NCBI GenBank assembly: GCA_001247695.2 | Contig: LGRX02035238.1 | Coordinates: 1-64,000, forward strand | DNA: 64,000 nt | Direction: 5' to 3' | Source: Cymbomonas tetramitiformis | Taxonomy: Eukaryota; Chlorophyta; Pyramimonadophyceae; Pyramimonadales; Pyramimonadaceae | In this document: positions 1 to 9,335 of the stretch, in pieces | Position numbering within the stretch: position 1 is the first letter of the stretch | How the letters are laid out: each line of letters starts with the position of its first letter | Program-made: the position numbers and the translations under genes | Notes under the pieces: model-generated | The model's input: the letters and a program-made list of their open reading frames with translations, nothing else | Databases searched by the model: none | Told to the model about the DNA's origin: nothing

Positions 1-880
1 AGGAGGGCACGGCGGATATCCTGGAGAGCTGTGAGCTGTCGTGCGGTGTGTGCGTGGCGCTGTCTCCACCGCCCCCACATGCTCCCCCTCTGGGAAGTGA
101 GGAATGCGCTGACGACGAGGCGTTCAGAGACGAGAAAGCATATCCATGCAGCACCTGGGAGGGTTACAACTGCTCGGATGCCGTGGGCTGGGGATACACA
201 GAGGAGGGCACGGCGGATATCCTGGAGAGCTGTGAGCTGTCGTGCGGTGTGTGCGTGGCGCTGCCTCCACCGCCCCCACATGCTCCCCCTCTGGGAAGTG
301 AGGAATGCGCTGACGACGAGGCGTTCAGAGACGAGAAAGCATATCCATGCAGCACCTGGGAGGGTTACAACTGCTCGGATGCCGTGGGCTGGGGATACAC
401 AGAGGAGGGCACGGCGGATATCCTGGAGAGCTGTGAGCTGTCGTGCGGTGTGTGCGTGGCGCTGCCTCCACCGCCCCCACATGCTCCCCCTCTGGGAAGT
501 GAGGAATGCGCTGACGACGAGGCGTTCAGAGACGAGAAAGCGTATCCATGCAGCACCTGGGAGGGTTACAACTGCTCGGATGCCGTGAGCTGGGGATACA
601 CAGAGGAGGGCACGGCGGATATCCTGGAGAGCTGTGAGCTGTCATGCGGTGTGTGCGTGGCGCTGCCTCCACCGCCCCCACATGCTCCCCCTCTGGGAAG
701 TGAGGAATGCGCTGACGACGAGGCGTTCAGAGACGAGAAAACATATCCATGCAGCACGTGGAGTGATTTCGATTGCACAGCTGCAGTGACCCAGTTTGGA
801 TACACGGAGGAGGGCGCGGCAGATATTCTACAGAGATGTGAGCTGTCATGCGGGCTGTGTGCAAACCCACCGTTCCCAGA
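1..880 (+). repeat. 201-bp in-frame tandem repeat (one ShKT module per unit)
   Basis: The unit repeats with a period of exactly 201 bp (67 codons); the linker start GCTCCCCCTC recurs at 81, 282, 483 and 684. The first three full units are almost identical at nucleotide level, including synonymous positions. The fourth (from about 684) and fifth (from about 880) have diverged. This indicates recent unit duplication or gene conversion at the 5' end of the array. Confidence 0.9.
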
Positions 881-1458
881 TGCATGTTTCAACGATGTCT
901 TTTTCAAGGATGAATTAGGCAATGACTGCATCACGTGGGAAAGTTACAACTGCTCGGATGCCGTGAATTTGGGGTACACGGAAGAGGGGACGGCAGACAT
1001 TCTGGAGAACTGTGAGCGGTCATGCGGTCTGTGTGTGACACCGCCTCCACCTCCCCCTCACTCGCCTGAGTATGCAAACGTTTCTTCATGCATCACCTAC
1101 ACATCCTTGGTGAGTGGAACGTGCGAGAGCAACGGCATGCGGCCGGTGCTGGATGAAGTGGAATGCGAAGTGGCCTCCCTCGAGGCTGGCTTTACTGACA
1201 GCACTGCAAGCAGAGATTACGGAGATCCAAACTACCCCATCGGCTGTTACATATACAGTTGGTACGGTGTGGACCGGCTGTGGATCAACCAAGAGGTGAG
1301 TTTTGTTACGTATAGCAACTGTGCTACTTATGCGAGATGTATCTGCGCATGCTTTCTGCCGCCCCCGCCCCCGTCATCGCCTCCTACAAACATGTTGCTC
1401 ATCAATGGCACCGCCACCATCTGGAACTCCTCCGAGGCAGCTGACCAGATGAACCAAG
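3..1458 (+). CDS. 5'-partial exon: ShKT-module array with polyproline linkers
   Basis: The frame is open from base 3, so the exon starts before the window. It encodes the end of one ShKT-type module and five complete ones. Each has six cysteines in the order C, PCxTW, xxC, then ILxxC-xxSCGxC, and a YTEEG segment before the fourth Cys. Modules are joined by linkers of the type PPPPPHAPP. After about 1065 comes a different Cys-containing domain (YxxVSSC ... GTCESNG ... ECE ... PIGC ... RCICAC) and a second polyproline linker near 1360. ShKT modules occur in secreted and surface proteins; a secreted or surface location is inferred. The 3' end is uncertain: GT sites at 1373 and 1459 are both weak, and only the first fits the phase of the exon at 3320. 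I infer this is the N-terminal part of the same gene as the downstream beta-helix exons, because its last residues (GTATIWNSSEA) look like the usual lead-in to such a domain. Confidence 0.72.
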
Positions 1459-3319
1459 GTCTCCGATGGGCACCCTTCGTTCTCCTAAGAGCAACTTTTC
1501 ACCCACAATGCGCATGCAACGCACACTCTTCATTAATATTAACCGCAATCTTTGTGTCATCCGCGCTCTTTGAGTCATCATCCATACTTGTTTCCCTCAC
1601 CGACAACACTTTGATATTCTCCTTCACCGTCGAATAGGCATCGTGGAATGGCATGTGATCACAAACGTCTGAGACTAATAATGACTTGTCCAGTCTGTCT
1701 TTAAACTTGACAACTTGACAATTCCGGTCTGTCCTTGTACCTCCGTCAAAGCCCCTAGTCTCCTCAACACTTCTGCTGGCATGCCCCCGAGACAACCGCT
1801 CTTCACTGAGTCTCCACGTTGATCCTTCCCCTTTCTCGTCACAATGCAACAGATAGTAGAGCTGCATGCACCAAGAGGACAACTCAACGTACCATTATTT
1901 TGCGTTCTCCCAAAAGGCATTCGCCACTAACCCTTGAACCAAATGACTACCCACCCATACTGTAGTAATTATAACATTTAATGCATTTTTCTCCCCCGCA
2001 CACTGTATGTTTGGACATTTTAGTTAGGAATGATTATCTGTGGACATTTGAGAGCGAGCTCTTCGACTCTTGGGACATTTGTTCATTCATTGTTATAATA
2101 AGGGTATCATTTTGATACGATTCCACTACCCACCCATATCGATCGGTATCCCCGGCGTTTGGCATAGTGTTGATGATCGGGTGAAGCTGGGTGTGGTTGT
2201 TGGTATGCACCAGCGGTTTCAATGCAAGATATCTCGATCATATATCTGGAGAGTGATGTCAAGTATTCCCTACCTCTATCCATACTACTCCTCAAAACGA
2301 CAAGTTATTCTGACCACAATCCAGTGACGCCTAACTAAGAGCATACTTCCTCCAAATCATTTGAAGTCTTACATTTGATTTGTGAGGAATACTCTCAAAT
2401 TATCAATTTTGGTAATATTGAGAAGTTTTACATAACACAAGAAACATTTACGACCCCATTATGTAATTCTGCCCTAACACTTTCAGCATGCAACCACAGA
2501 AAGGCGTCTCCGCATTTGCATGCAGTGCTTAAAGCTTTGGTGAAATCCTGACCTTGCGTAATCTGTACCTTGAAATGTAAGACTTCAAATGATGATTTGG
2601 AGGAAGTATGCTGCGATCTTGGCAAGAGAAGAGTGGAGTGTCTTGAATCAATGGTCAGAACCAATTGTTGGGACAATTATGAATAGTCCGTTAATCATGA
2701 TTGCCACATCATAATCTAATCAATTTCACCCCCTCTATCTACCATTACAATCAAATCAATTTTATATTTGCTTATGTTGAATTGTGCGTAGAATTTTGTT
2801 TGCGTATGGGCGCGCATGGTGTGTAACTATACCATCCATAATCCCGCCCACTCCAAGCTTACCTAGAATATCGCGAATATAATTTTGTGATATTTTTCAC
2901 TGTGTCGGTAAATATCCACTCATTAATTGTTTTATCTCTCACGATTAATCGATAGTTATGTGAATGATTCACGAATGCGAATATAATCAATTATGGTTTA
3001 TCATTAGGTCTCATATTTGAATCGATTTGCAGCAAGGGTCACTAATAATACATACAATCAATTGCAAGTTTTGTACCAGCAATTACTTTGACCTTTGAGA
3101 TCGATTTCAAATTTGAAACTAATTCCAACCCTCGATCTTGATGGTTGTGGAAAATATACATGAATCAAGCCCATCTAATCAATCATATTCAACCATACTC
3201 AAGTGACGTGATTGGGGAAGCGAGGGATTACGAGTTACTTCTTAAGAGAGAAAACATCAAGGTTATCCAAATGTGAGTCCACTTGGGGCTCATTTTTTTT
3301 TCTTTGCCATATGTGGCAG
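1459..3319. other. Probable intron, AT-rich
   Basis: No recognisable plus-strand coding exon lies here. A minus-strand open frame of about 127 codons (1499-1882) has no family I recognise and may be a fragment of a mobile element. The rest is AT-rich, with the inverted repeat at 2341-2611 as its main structure. Confidence 0.5.
2341..2611. repeat. Inverted repeat with ~36/39-nt arms
   Basis: The arm at 2341-2376 (beginning GCATACTTCCTCCAAATCAT) returns as its reverse complement at 2573-2611, differing by one 3-nt insertion. The arms are about 196 nt apart, so this could be a small foldback or MITE-like element. No clear target duplication was found. Confidence 0.7.
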
Positions 3320-3539
3320 GATCACGTCAACCTATACGATCGCGCACACACTAGAGATCATTGGCCAATGTAATACGCAGCGGTGTGTCATTGCTGGATT
3401 TAACTGCTTGGGGGATCATGGCTCCAATGACCAAGGTGGTTGCCGGATATTCGAGGTGACAATCTTGGGAATCTTGACACTGAGAAACCTGGTTCTGCGG
3501 GGCGGAAATCGACATAGTGGCCTAGGAAATTATGATCAG
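3320..3539 (+). CDS. Exon: start of beta-helix domain of giant surface protein
   Basis: The exon is bounded by an acceptor after a T-rich stretch (TGTGGCAG|G) and a donor CAG|GTATGG. The peptide contains HTLEIIGQCNTQRCVIAG and GILTLRNLVLRGG. These match the usual entry into a right-handed parallel beta-helix with Pmp-like rungs in algal and protist surface proteins. It ends in phase 0, which joins directly to the next recognised beta-helix exon at 25691. It starts in phase 2. If that join is right, the intron between them is about 22 kb and filled with transposable elements. Confidence 0.65.
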
Positions 3540-5154
3540 GTATGGCGGCTTAACCCGTTCCCCAGCAACCATTAGCCTCTGCTATAAAGTAGTAGTACAT
3601 GAGAAATACTTACACACATTGTCCTGAAGAAGCTAGAAGTCCATCCAGTGCCGTGTGGTGGCTCAACTAATTGAGTCCCATGAATGAGAAGTGAGAGGGC
3701 CTACCTTGGTCAACGGGCATTGGGAATCGGTCCCCCCCTCCAATTTCCCAATGCCCGAAGCGCGGCAGCCTGCATCACTACTACACCTAGCTATGCATGT
3801 AATATCAATATTTCTGGTATCTGGTTTTGTTGCATAAGAGTTAGTATCCGTATTGCTTGTGGTGCCGGTTGGATGTGGTTTGGACCCGGGCCCTTGAGGA
3901 CGGATCCGCGCTTCTTGTGTGGTGGTCGTCGCTTTCTGTTGCTCTGTGCGGTCCAGACCCTTTCTGGGATCTCTTGGCATCCCTGCTAGGCTTCTTTATG
4001 CAGGACGTTGGCTGCTGCCTTCGCAAATTCGTCGTCTGGGACCTCGATTGTGTTTATTTTGTACAGATTATTGTGTATATTGCGGTTTTGTGGGGTGTAA
4101 ATATTGTGTGGCTTAGGGTGTGTAGGGTGTACATATTAGGTGGGTAGCGAACACTCACCTATATATATATATATAGGTGAGTGCTCCATGCACAAATGTA
4201 ACATTGGGAGAGCAGGTCAAGGGTTCGGGTGACCTTCGGGGCGGGGTTGTTTCAGCCTCTCGCGTGGTTGGCATAGTAGCTTGGGTTGTAAATTGATACT
4301 CATTGGGGGTCCTGAGTGCTGAGGGAGTGCTCGCATACTCTCAAAGGGGGCCTTTTCTCCAGGCCAACCCAGCCGATCGCCTGGTATCTGGCGGAGCTCT
4401 GCTGGGTTTTTGCACCAGCCCTGCCACACTTTCTCGAGGGTAAAGGTCCGGACTCCTGGGGCCAAGACCAACAGCTCATTTGCAAGGCGGTGAGTTTCTG
4501 GACGTCGGTTTGGCTCTTGTGGTGTGGTGTAGCGTGTAGGTTAGGATTCCTAGGGGCTGGGTGTTTGGTGGCGAGTGGCACCTGGCATTTGTCTTCAGGC
4601 TTTCATGATCATAGAAAATGCAGAAGGTAATCAGGCATGTGAGGGGCGAGTTGATGATGGAAGATCGGCTGGGTAGGGTGTGGGCCCGGAATCGGCGAGG
4701 GTGGGGGTGCTTCGGGTGGGTACTCAGGTGGAGTTGTTCTGGCCTGGCGAGTGTGCTCGGTTTGGGGGCTTGGTAGGAGAGGGGGCATCGGAGGAGAAGG
4801 TGAGAGTGATCGTGATGATTACTTCGATTGGAACCCAACAAGAGACTAGGTGTTTCTTGAGCAAGAGCCAAGGGAACCAGGAGTGTATGATGGTTACTTG
4901 ATATGGTGGGACGATGGGTGTGGGGTCACGGTGGATGAAATGGTTAGTTATTAGATGGAACAGGGCAGCGGAGAAGGGGTTGCTCATGAGCTGGAGACTT
5001 CTGGATCAGGTGGGTTGGGGGGGCAGGCGAATGGTGATGAGCCACGGGGGTTGAGGGTGTCCGTGGGAGGTTGGAATTGGCGTCAGTGAGAGCGGGGCGT
5101 GAGGCTGTTGCAGCAAGTGTGAAGGGGCTGGAGAGCCATTGATACCGTTAGGGT
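3540..5154. other. Non-exonic stretch, probably LINE 5' region
   Basis: This stretch is G-rich on the plus strand beyond about 3700. It contains a 13-bp perfect hairpin (CGGGCATTGGGAA at 3714-3726 against 3745-3757) and the AT palindrome at 4152-4183. No convincing conserved protein is seen. It may be the 5' part of the LINE whose N-terminal region follows at 5155. Confidence 0.4.
4152..4183. repeat. 32-nt perfect palindrome with (AT)7 core
   Basis: CACTCACCT, then seven AT dinucleotides, then AGGTGAGTG form a complete palindrome. It may be a transposon terminus pair or a simple-repeat hairpin; nothing in the flanks decides this. Confidence 0.8.
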
Positions 5155-5510
5155 GTGCCTTGTGGGGGGCTAGTGGGTCGGTGCAGCCCGGGGGAGGTAG
5201 TGGGAAGGAGAGAGCGGGACAGCAGGCGGGGACGGCCGTGTGCTCTCTCGGTTCTCGGGTGCTCAATGGAAGCCGTGAGGAGCATTCAAGCCCTGAAGGA
5301 GCATTTGTGGCGAAGCCACCTCGACGCATCCGGGTCTTTGCTGTCAGCAGTGAGGCTAACGCGATGCCTTGATCGGAGCTTTAGGCTTATCCGTGCAGAG
5401 TCGGGCCTGCGCCAACACCGGGGTCCAGGTGGGGCTTGTAAGGTTGCCTATGCTCAGCGATTTGCACCGGCTCATGAAGGAGGTGGCGGTGTTATTCTTG
5501 CTAGGAAGCA
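5155..5510 (+). pseudogene. Probable LINE N-terminal segment with C2H2-like fingers
   Basis: The open frame shows segments such as IQALKEHLWRSH and CLDRSFRLIRAESGLRQHR. These resemble the C...F...L..H finger spacing at the N terminus of some non-LTR retrotransposon proteins. The similarity stops near 5510, just before element E. A LINE reverse-transcriptase segment in the same orientation resumes at about 12960 on the other side of E, so I infer that E split a LINE. The fingers are imperfect and the call is tentative. Confidence 0.35.
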
Positions 5511-5905
5511 GGTACATACGGAACAATCAACAACACACATGGGACTAGCAATATTTTATTCAAATCAAATATTGATATACCGGCCGCTCCAGTACTACTG
5601 GTCACAACAGGTCTGCTAGTCAGACATCCAGCAAGGGTCCCATGCATGTCTCTGTGTCTATGGAAGGCAACTCTCGAGTCTGTCTCAATCTCTCAATCTC
5701 ACATGTAGCCAAACGTGTCAGAAATGTGCAGTGGTGACGCAAGGAAGCTTCTGCAGAGCTGCCAAGCAGCTGCCGAGCTCCAGCTCGGCTAGGCTTCAGG
5801 CAAGACCTGGGGGGCAAAGAAGCTTCCTCTCACCCAACTAGGAGCAGGCACCTAGCGATACTAAACGAGGCCCCTAGTCCGAGTCCCGTGACACAGCCCT
5901 CAGCC

Positions 5906-6059
5906 AACAACAGGGCCTAACCAGACACCGGCGAACACCGGTTATTAGGCTAGGTCTTTGCTGCTAGGGACCCCCTATACATAGCACAACAACCCACAAC
6001 AGGGCCCAACTAGACACCGGAGTACACCTTCTATGAGTCTAGGTTCCTGCTGCTAGGGA
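5906..6059. repeat. Two 65-bp direct repeats at 3' end of element E
   Basis: The copies at 5906-5970 and 5995-6059 share AACAACAGGGCC, a CCAGACACCGG-like core and TGCTGCTAGGGA, with about 20% mismatch. Their place downstream of the YR gene suggests a split-direct-repeat terminus, but no matching copy at the 5' end was identified. Confidence 0.55.
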
Positions 6060-6152
6060 AGCATTGCAACTGAGACCACAACACCCAAACCATCGGCAAA
6101 TAAAGAGAGAGAGAGGGGCGGGAGGGCCATGAAAGAGGAGGGCACGCACCGC

Positions 6153-7164
6153 TCAGGCCCGCATCTCGAAGGCGCGGATGGCAATCGCAACGCCCGTAGC
6201 CTTTGCCGAGGGGAGGATCAGCTGTTGCGCGGAGTCCATGTCGCAGTACAACTTGTAGCACTCGGAGGCCCAGTCGCCGTGGGCCTGGATCAGGGCATCC
6301 TGCACCTGTAGTTCACAAGTTGCTGTGGCCCCTCCACGGCGGAAGGAGTTGCCGATGTAGGCGGCCGGGTCCGGTCCAGCCCGAGCAGTCAGCTTGCGGA
6401 AGCCGGCCACGAACACCGAGTGTGTCAAGGGCTTCAGGCGGCCCTTGGCATCCTCGGTGCAAAACAGAGGGCCGAGGTTAGGCATCTGCCAATCCCTCCA
6501 GAGTGCCATGAGGACGCAGATGGGGGAGTCGGGAACCTCTACCGCCCGTACGGTGTGGTAGCGCTCACCAGCCTCGATGGTCTTAGAATGTCGCACTCTA
6601 ATATCCACCTAGCGGGTCCCCTCCTCCAACACCGAGAAGGACACGTCGGCGCGGACCACATGACCCCTTGGGTTCCAAGCGTCCGCCTTCTCCACCGACA
6701 CAATGTCCTTCCGGAAGAAGAAAAAGAAGGCAGTGAGCATGGTAACAAACACCACAATTTCCAAGAAACTGTTGGGGTTCACCACCACTCCCATCCTCAA
6801 CAACTCCTCAAAACCGCATGGCATGGTCTGCTTGGAGGGGATGTCCTACCTCCGATCACAACCCTGCAGCGCCGCATGCACGGCCCACCTCTCCCTCACG
6901 GGAACCCACACCAAGCTGCAGATGAAGGGCCCTCACGCTCGAGGTGTACTTCTTGGCGGTGGATGGTTTGACCTTACGGTCAGTCACCATGAACACGATC
7001 CACCACGCCAGTACATCATCTGTCGCCGGGAACATCATAGCCAGAAAGTCCCTGGCCCTGCAGGAGATGTAGAAGGAGACAAAGCTCCTCACCCCGGTAG
7101 AGTAAGAGGCCTGTGTGTTCAAGGCGAAACACACAGACTGGTAGATGGCGGTCCGGGCGAACAA
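6153..7164 (-). pseudogene. Tyrosine recombinase of element E (disabled)
   Basis: The N-terminal core-binding part (7164-6856) includes KVKPSTAKKYTSSVRALH. The catalytic part (6824-6153) includes FFFFFRKDIV with the first catalytic Arg, VRHSKTIEAGERYHTV, PLTHSVFVAGFRKL, SFRRGGAT and the HGDWAS...YKLY box with the Tyr. The expected His of the H-S-F-R box is Asn here (GNSFRRGGAT), and an in-frame stop lies between the two catalytic segments near 6609. The enzyme should therefore be inactive. Confidence 0.8.
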
Positions 7165-7443
7165 CTTGTCGAGCTCCTCACCTGCTCACCAAGTCACCCC
7201 GGTGAGCACGGAGTCAGTCCACTCGACAGGGTGCGGGGGGCAGCGAACCACCATGGTGGCCCATCTAGTGTCCCCCCAGAAAGTCCGGCCGTCCCCTTGC
7301 GGCGAGGGGTCGGTGAACAAGGTACTCCGTGCGGGCCAACGGCGCACTACCTTGAAGACCTCGGGGAGGAACTTCACCAGCTCATACCCGGGGTCTCCCT
7401 CCCAGACTGGGACTAAGAAATTCCCAGCAGTGCCACGCTGCTG

Positions 7444-8166
7444 CTACCTCTTACACCTCAGAAAGTTCTGGATGATTTCAAGGAAGCCGGAGAAGGGAAG
7501 ATTCCCCCAGTAGTTATGGCCCCGAAAGTCCATAAATCTGGCGCCGTCCTCCTTTGTCCAGCCCACCCGGCAAAAGGAGTTGGCACCGTGTTGTGAAACA
7601 CATAAGTCAACCGTGAAGGGCCCGAACTGGACGTCCAGGAGCTTCCACAGGTTGGGCGGCAACATCCAATCATCCCGGGCTTCAATCCAGACCGAGTGAT
7701 GCCTGTCCTCCATGCACCGCCTCTCGAATGCTCTAATTTGACCCATGGAAAGGAGGTCACCATAGATATTGTCCTTTGAGGCAATGTAGGTTAGAAGCAG
7801 ACGGATGTCATGCTTAACACGCACAAGGAAACCCTGTCTTAGACGGGACCCACCACCGCTCAACTTGCCCGATGACACACGTGTTGTCAATGTGGACAAC
7901 CACGGACTTCCGCCCTTCCAAGTGTTTACCCCAAAGGACCAAGGCCCAGTAAAGGGTAAACAACTCCAGATACCCGATGTCCTTAGACTTTGGGTTATCT
8001 GGATTGAAAGGGAAGAAATCCTCCTGGGGCTGGCTACGGAGACAGGCCCAGGTGATGGCAAACCCGTGCTTGTCAAGCACTGCTCCCATCCCGGCCCCGG
8101 TGGAGGCATCAGTGGAGAACCATTCCCGCTTAACCTCCATCCGGCCCAGTCAGACTCTTCGGCCAT
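7444..8166 (-). pseudogene. RNase H and methyltransferase-like remnant of element E
   Basis: One frame (8140-7814) reads STDASTGAGMGAVLDKHG with the first RNase H Asp, a YLELFTLYWAL segment with Glu, and VVVHIDNTCV with another Asp. A second frame continues with VQFGPFTVDLCVSQHGAN and GNLPFSGFLEII. That is a degraded form of the 'VDxFAS...NPPW' region that follows RNase H in DIRS/PAT elements. The expected NPPW is NLPF. Frame changes near 7800 break the gene. Confidence 0.75.
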
Positions 8167-8357
8167 TGTGCAGTCTCATAACAGTGCAAATGGCCTTGAG
8201 GTCCTGGATCACCTTGTCAGGTGGAGGAACCTCGCCGTGCATTGTGATAAAATGCATGGGCAAACCTAGTGTACAGCGAGAGGCCGTACACCACTTGCCC
8301 GCGGATCGCCCCTTAGAAGGTAAGCTTAGGTAAGCCTTAGAAGGTAAGAAGGCCCGC

Positions 8358-9226
8358 TTAGAAGGTAAGCGGGCCAAGCAGGGATTCCAGCTTGGCCCGG
8401 GGAACTTGGGGGCCACTGAGGGCCCCCAATATGCGGATCTCCTCCACCTTGGCTTGGACAACCAACATCTGATCCTCGGAAATACTAGCAATGCAAACCC
8501 CATCGGTGGTGGAAAGCATCACTCCCAGGAACTCAAGGACCTGGGAGTGGCCCTCACACTTGTCCGGGTTGGCCTCGAAGCCGAGGAACACTATGAACTC
8601 GTGGAGGAGCCACATGAACTCCTAGACCTCTTCGAAAGAGCCCACCACGAGAAAATCGCCTAAGTACCCCACAATAGAGGCACCCTGGGCCTGCATCCAC
8701 CGGACAATTGCCCGAGTGAACCTGGTGAAGATACCCGGCATAGAGAAGTTCCCGAAAGCGGCCCTCGTGTCTGCCAGTAATTCACCATCCCACTGAAACA
8801 CATGAGACATCCAGTACCGAGCTGCCACTAGGACACTCCGGTAGGCTGCAGTGAGATCCACTTTAGCCATCCACAAACCCGGCCTAAGCAAGGAGTAAGC
8901 ATCCTTCACCGAGGAAAATTCTCTTTGACTAGGTCAATGCGGGAGTTAACTCCCACATCTTCACCCTGGAATAATCCCATCCACACGGGTCTAAACTTAA
9001 TCACACCCTTCCTCTCCTTTTCCATAATACCCACGGCCGAGATGTCTTGCACTTTCCAGTGCATGCGGACACAAACCACATTGCCAGCAGCTTTCTCTTT
9101 GAGAATCTCTGCTTGCATGGCTGGCCAGTGATCCTCGGACACATAGTTTTCTACAGTGTAGAACGTGTCCTCAGGAACTTGTGAAAAAGGGAAAACCACA
9201 CCACAATCATGCGGCACCTCTAACAA
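8358..9226 (-). pseudogene. Reverse transcriptase of element E (disabled)
   Basis: Pieces at 9226-8906, 8909-8622 and 8615-8358 together cover the fingers and palm of a DIRS-type RT. KVDLTAAYRSV holds the first catalytic Asp and FGNFSMPGIF matches the usual FG...P segment. The YxDD box reads YLGDFLVVG, so one of the two catalytic Asps is Gly. Together with the frame breaks this indicates loss of function. Confidence 0.8.
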
Positions 9227-9335
9227 GGTACACGCAATCTAGATCTTTCAGGAAGGCGGCTGCCATCCTGCAAGCCTAAGAAGTCATGGCCGGGACCGAG
9301 GCCCCGGCCTCCCTGAGCTCAGACATGAACTCCTG

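Noticed and set aside
31..588. Second plus-strand frame over the ShKT array
   Set aside because: It repeats every 67 codons only because the underlying DNA does. It lacks the conserved Cys pattern and ends where the array diverges.
164..934. Antisense frames over the ShKT array
   Set aside because: Open because of the repeat composition; no domain or codon signal.
4201..4260. tRNA-like sequence (GGTTCGGG)
   Set aside because: No cloverleaf or acceptor stem can be built around it.
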